Shown: piece after piece, positions 61,795 through 64,000 of the stretch
Position numbering within the stretch: the first letter of the stretch is position 1
Layout of the letters: each line of letters opens with the position of its first letter
Assembly: GCA_900318825.1 (NCBI GenBank)
Contig: ONMB01000011.1
Location: forward strand, 1 to 64,000
DNA: 64,000 nt
DNA from: an uncultured Ruminococcus sp.
GTDB taxonomy: Bacteria > Bacillota > Clostridia > Oscillospirales > Ruminococcaceae
Reading direction: 5' to 3'
Notes under the pieces: generated by a model
Told to the model about the DNA's origin: nothing
The model's input: only the letters and a program-made list of their open reading frames with translations
Database searches by the model: none
Made by a program: the position numbers and the translations under genes

Positions 61795-62535
61795 TTACAT
61801 CTCAAGTCCGCCGGAGATCTCTATGACCTGTCCGGTAACGTAAGAAGCGTTATCTGACACGAGGAATGATACTACTGAAGCTATTTCCTCAGGCTCGCCG
61901 TAGCGTCTGAGCGAAACGGCTGCGAGCATCTTCTGCTTGAGCTCATCAGAGAGACCGTCAGTCATAGGTGTGTGGATAAAACCTGGCGCTACTGCATTGC
62001 AGGTGATATTGCGCGAACCGAATTCCTTGGCGGTAGTCTTTGTCATACCGATAATAGCAGCCTTTGAAGCTGAATAGTTCATCTGACCGGGATTTCCGTA
62101 GAGTCCGGCAACTGAGGATACATTTACTATCCTGCCATGTCTCTGCTTCATCATAACTGATGTTACGAACTTGGTCATATTGTAGACGCTCTTCTGGTTA
62201 ACAGCGATAACTGCGTCATAATCGTCCTCGCCCATTCTTGCAAGGAGCTTATCCTTGGTGATGCCTGCATTGTTTACGAGTGCGTCGATAGTGCCGAAGT
62301 CAGCCTTTACCTGCTTTACCATGGCCTCGCACTGGTCGAATTTTGAAACATCTGCCGCATAGCACTCAGCCTTTACACCGAATGCGCGGCACTCCTCTGC
62401 GACTGCAAGAGCCTTTTCCTTGTCAGAGTCGCTGGGATAATGATTGATAACTACGTCGAAGCCGTCTTTTGCGAGTCTTTTTGCGATACAAGCGCCTATT
62501 CCCTGAGACGCTCCTGTGATGATTGCTGTTGCCAT
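61795..62535 (-). CDS. fabG: 3-oxoacyl-ACP reductase
   Basis: A 246-residue short-chain dehydrogenase: GASQGIGACIAKRLA for NADPH, NNAGITKDKLLARM, and the catalytic Ser-Tyr-Lys (VSSVAGLYGNPGQMNYSASKAAI). It reduces 3-oxoacyl-ACP. The length is typical. Confidence 0.96.
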   Translation of the reverse strand: MATAIITGASQGIGACIAKRLAKDGFDVVINHYPSDSDKEKALAVAEECRAFGVKAECYAADVSKFDQCEAMVKQVKADFGTIDALVNNAGITKDKLLARMGEDDYDAVIAVNQKSVYNMTKFVTSVMMKQRHGRIVNVSSVAGLYGNPGQMNYSASKAAIIGMTKTTAKEFGSRNITCNAVAPGFIHTPMTDGLSDELKQKMLAAVSLRRYGEPEEIASVVSFLVSDNASYVTGQVIEISGGLEM

Positions 62536-62555
62536 AATGAATACCTCCGATGAGT

Positions 62556-63482
62556 TTATTTACTGAGGAGCTTTTCAGCTCCTGCCATTATTTCCTCGAT
62601 TATGTCCTTACAGGGCTTGATCTCGTTCACCATACCTGAGATAGCTCCGCAGAGGAATGAACCGCTGTCAACGTTGCCGTCAACAACTGCTCTTCTGAGT
62701 GCTCCGAGTGTGAGCTCCTCGAACTTCTCGGGAGTGAGGGTGCCGTCCTTTTCGCCGTTAGCAAGCTGCTTTGCGAACTTGGTCTTGATGCTGCGGCACG
62801 GGTGACCTGTATATCTGCCTGTAACTATATTGTCTGTATCCTTAGCCTTGATGACAAGGTCCTTGAAGGTCGGGTGTATCTGACACTCCTCAGAAGCGAG
62901 GAACCTCGTTCCTATCTGAACGCCCTCTGCGCCCAGCATGAATGAAGCCGCCATACCTCTGCCGTCTGCGATACCGCCTGCGGCGATAACGGGTATCTCA
63001 AGTGCGTCAACTACCTGCGGCACAAGGCACATAGTGGTATTGTCGCCGATATGTCCGCCGGACTCGGTTCCCTCAGCAACAACAGCGTCTGCTCCTGCCT
63101 TTTCCATTCTTCTTGCAAGAGCTACTGAAGGGATAACGGGAATGACCTTGATGCCGGCTTCCTTCCACGCGGGAATGAACTTTCCGGGGTTGCCTGCTCC
63201 TGTTGTTACAACAGCTACCTTCTCGTCGATAACGAGCTGAGCGAGGTCCTCGGCATTGGGGCTCATGAGCATGATGTTAACGCCGAAGGGCTTGTCGGTC
63301 TTTTCCTTGCAGAGTCTGATCTGCTCGCGGAGGTAGTCTATCGGAGCGCTTCCGCCTGCGATGAGTCCGACGCCGCCGGCATTGGAGACTGCCGAAGCAA
63401 GAGTATGCTCGGCTACCCAAGCCATACCGCCCTGTATAATGGGGTATTTGCATCCTAAGAGTTCTGTGATCCTTGTTTTCAT
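62556..63482 (-). CDS. fabK: Enoyl-ACP reductase FabK (FMN)
   Basis: A 308-residue nitronate-monooxygenase-like TIM-barrel enzyme: IIQGGMAWVAEHTLASAVSNAGGVGLIAGG, VVAEGTESGGHIG and the FMN phosphate loop in MLGAEGVQIGTRFLASEEC. FabK-type reductases replace FabI in many Firmicutes and are insensitive to triclosan. No fabI or fabL is in the window. It lies 42 bases after fabH. Confidence 0.95.
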   Translation of the reverse strand: MKTRITELLGCKYPIIQGGMAWVAEHTLASAVSNAGGVGLIAGGSAPIDYLREQIRLCKEKTDKPFGVNIMLMSPNAEDLAQLVIDEKVAVVTTGAGNPGKFIPAWKEAGIKVIPVIPSVALARRMEKAGADAVVAEGTESGGHIGDNTTMCLVPQVVDALEIPVIAAGGIADGRGMAASFMLGAEGVQIGTRFLASEECQIHPTFKDLVIKAKDTDNIVTGRYTGHPCRSIKTKFAKQLANGEKDGTLTPEKFEELTLGALRRAVVDGNVDSGSFLCGAISGMVNEIKPCKDIIEEIMAGAEKLLSK

Positions 63483-63524
63483 AGTTATCTCCTTTTTCAG
63501 ATAATTGCTGTATTCAGCAGAGCG

Positions 63525-64000
63525 TTAGTATTCCAGTATGATACCGCCGTAGGTGAGACCTGCGCCAAAGCCGATGAGTGCGAGCTTCTGACCGCGCTTT
63601 ATAAGTCCCTTTTCGATGCCCTCGTTGAGTGCGAGCGGTATAGATGCGCTTGAAGTATTTCCGTAATGATCGAGTGTCACTATAAATCTGTCCATTGAGA
63701 CGCCGAGCTTTTTGGCAGCGGTCTCGATGATCCTTATATTAGCCTGATGAGGTATGAACCAGTCGATATCGTCCTTTGTTATGCCTTTCTTTTCAGCGGC
63801 AAGCTCGAACGACTTAGGCAGAGCCTGTGTTGCGAACTTGTATACCTCCTTGCCGTTCTGGAAGAGCTTGTGCAGCCTGAGCTCAGGGAAGCTGTCCTTA
63901 AAATCAGCAGGAGCCTCGGTCCTGATCTCTTCAGCCGTATTGAGTGCTCTTGCACAGAGAAGCCCTGCGCCGCTTCCGTCAGAGCGGAGAGCAGACGAGA
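63525..64000 (-). CDS. fabH: 3-oxoacyl-ACP synthase III, C-terminal part (5' end outside window)
   Basis: The minus-strand frame is open from 64000 to a TAA at 63525-63527 and covers about 158 C-terminal residues. Visible are the catalytic His and ACP-contact segment FIPHQANIRIIE, the catalytic Asn in DHYGNTSSASIPLAL and the ending LIGFGAGLTYGGIILEY. It starts fatty acid chains by condensing acetyl-CoA with malonyl-ACP. The active-site Cys lies outside the window. Confidence 0.93.
   Translation of the reverse strand, partial: SSALRSDGSGAGLLCARALNTAEEIRTEAPADFKDSFPELRLHKLFQNGKEVYKFATQALPKSFELAAEKKGITKDDIDWFIPHQANIRIIETAAKKLGVSMDRFIVTLDHYGNTSSASIPLALNEGIEKGLIKRGQKLALIGFGAGLTYGGIILEY

Overview
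The window looks like a chromosomal segment of a Gram-positive anaerobe of the Clostridia, most likely a Ruminococcus-like gut or rumen bacterium (inference). Supporting signs are a secreted GH43 enzyme with a C-terminal type I dockerin (a cellulosome-type anchor), a cellobiose phosphorylase locus, [FeFe]-hydrogenase maturase HydE, a ferredoxin-linked 2-oxoacid oxidoreductase, a FabK-type fatty acid operon, SpoIID, a T-box leader, strong GGAGG ribosome sites and TTGACA/TATAAT promoters. No rRNA, tRNA, CRISPR array, transposase or prophage was seen.

Layout. 1-3645: the end of a B12-dependent methionine synthase, a CarD-like regulator, two CobW/G3E metal GTPases (one His-rich, one with a C-terminal domain resembling DUF1980) and a small hypothetical protein. 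3646-20615: branched-chain amino acid synthesis (leuA, ilvB, ilvN, ilvC, ilvD, leuC, leuD, leuB). leuA has a T-box leader, and ilvB has what looks like a classical leader-peptide attenuator with a 35-codon Ile/Val-rich peptide. Two paralogous lipoprotein genes sit between leuD and leuB. A DUF815 AAA+ ATPase, ridA, nadA, hydE and a U32-like protein follow leuB. 20601-32704: spoIID, citrate synthase 1, a lipoprotein, a two-component system, and a housekeeping run (DUF1385, prmC, recA, recX, rimO, pgsA, DtxR-like regulator). 32751-35626: GH43-dockerin gene with its own promoter and terminator. 35626-41859 (minus strand): a zinc-ribbon protein, a TPM-domain protein, an acidic lipoprotein, a 47-residue lipoprotein, azlC, azlD and feoB.

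42084-49718: citrate synthase 2, a cluster of intergenic hairpins, an aldose epimerase, a 52-residue membrane protein, a three-gene operon (two membrane proteins and an XRE regulator) whose promoter lies between two copies of a palindrome, a frameshifted GH94 cellobiose phosphorylase, and a lipoprotein. 49786-53270 (minus): a VorB-type 2-oxoacid:ferredoxin oxidoreductase operon headed by a P-loop ATPase. 53314-55918 (minus): ECF sigma factor and a membrane-anchored anti-sigma/sensor. 56057-64000 (minus): type II fatty acid synthesis operon fabH-fabK-fabG-fabF-accB-fabZ-accC-accD-accA-acpP, with fabH running off the window.

The genes fit together as branched-chain amino acid metabolism (ilv/leu synthesis, RidA, AzlCD export, possibly Vor), plant cell wall use (GH43, GH94, epimerase), a citrate-to-2-oxoglutarate entry, and lipid synthesis. 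The most interesting parts are regulatory: two different BCAA sensing devices about 2 kb apart, and the two-operator XRE operon. I found no clear defence system or mobile element.
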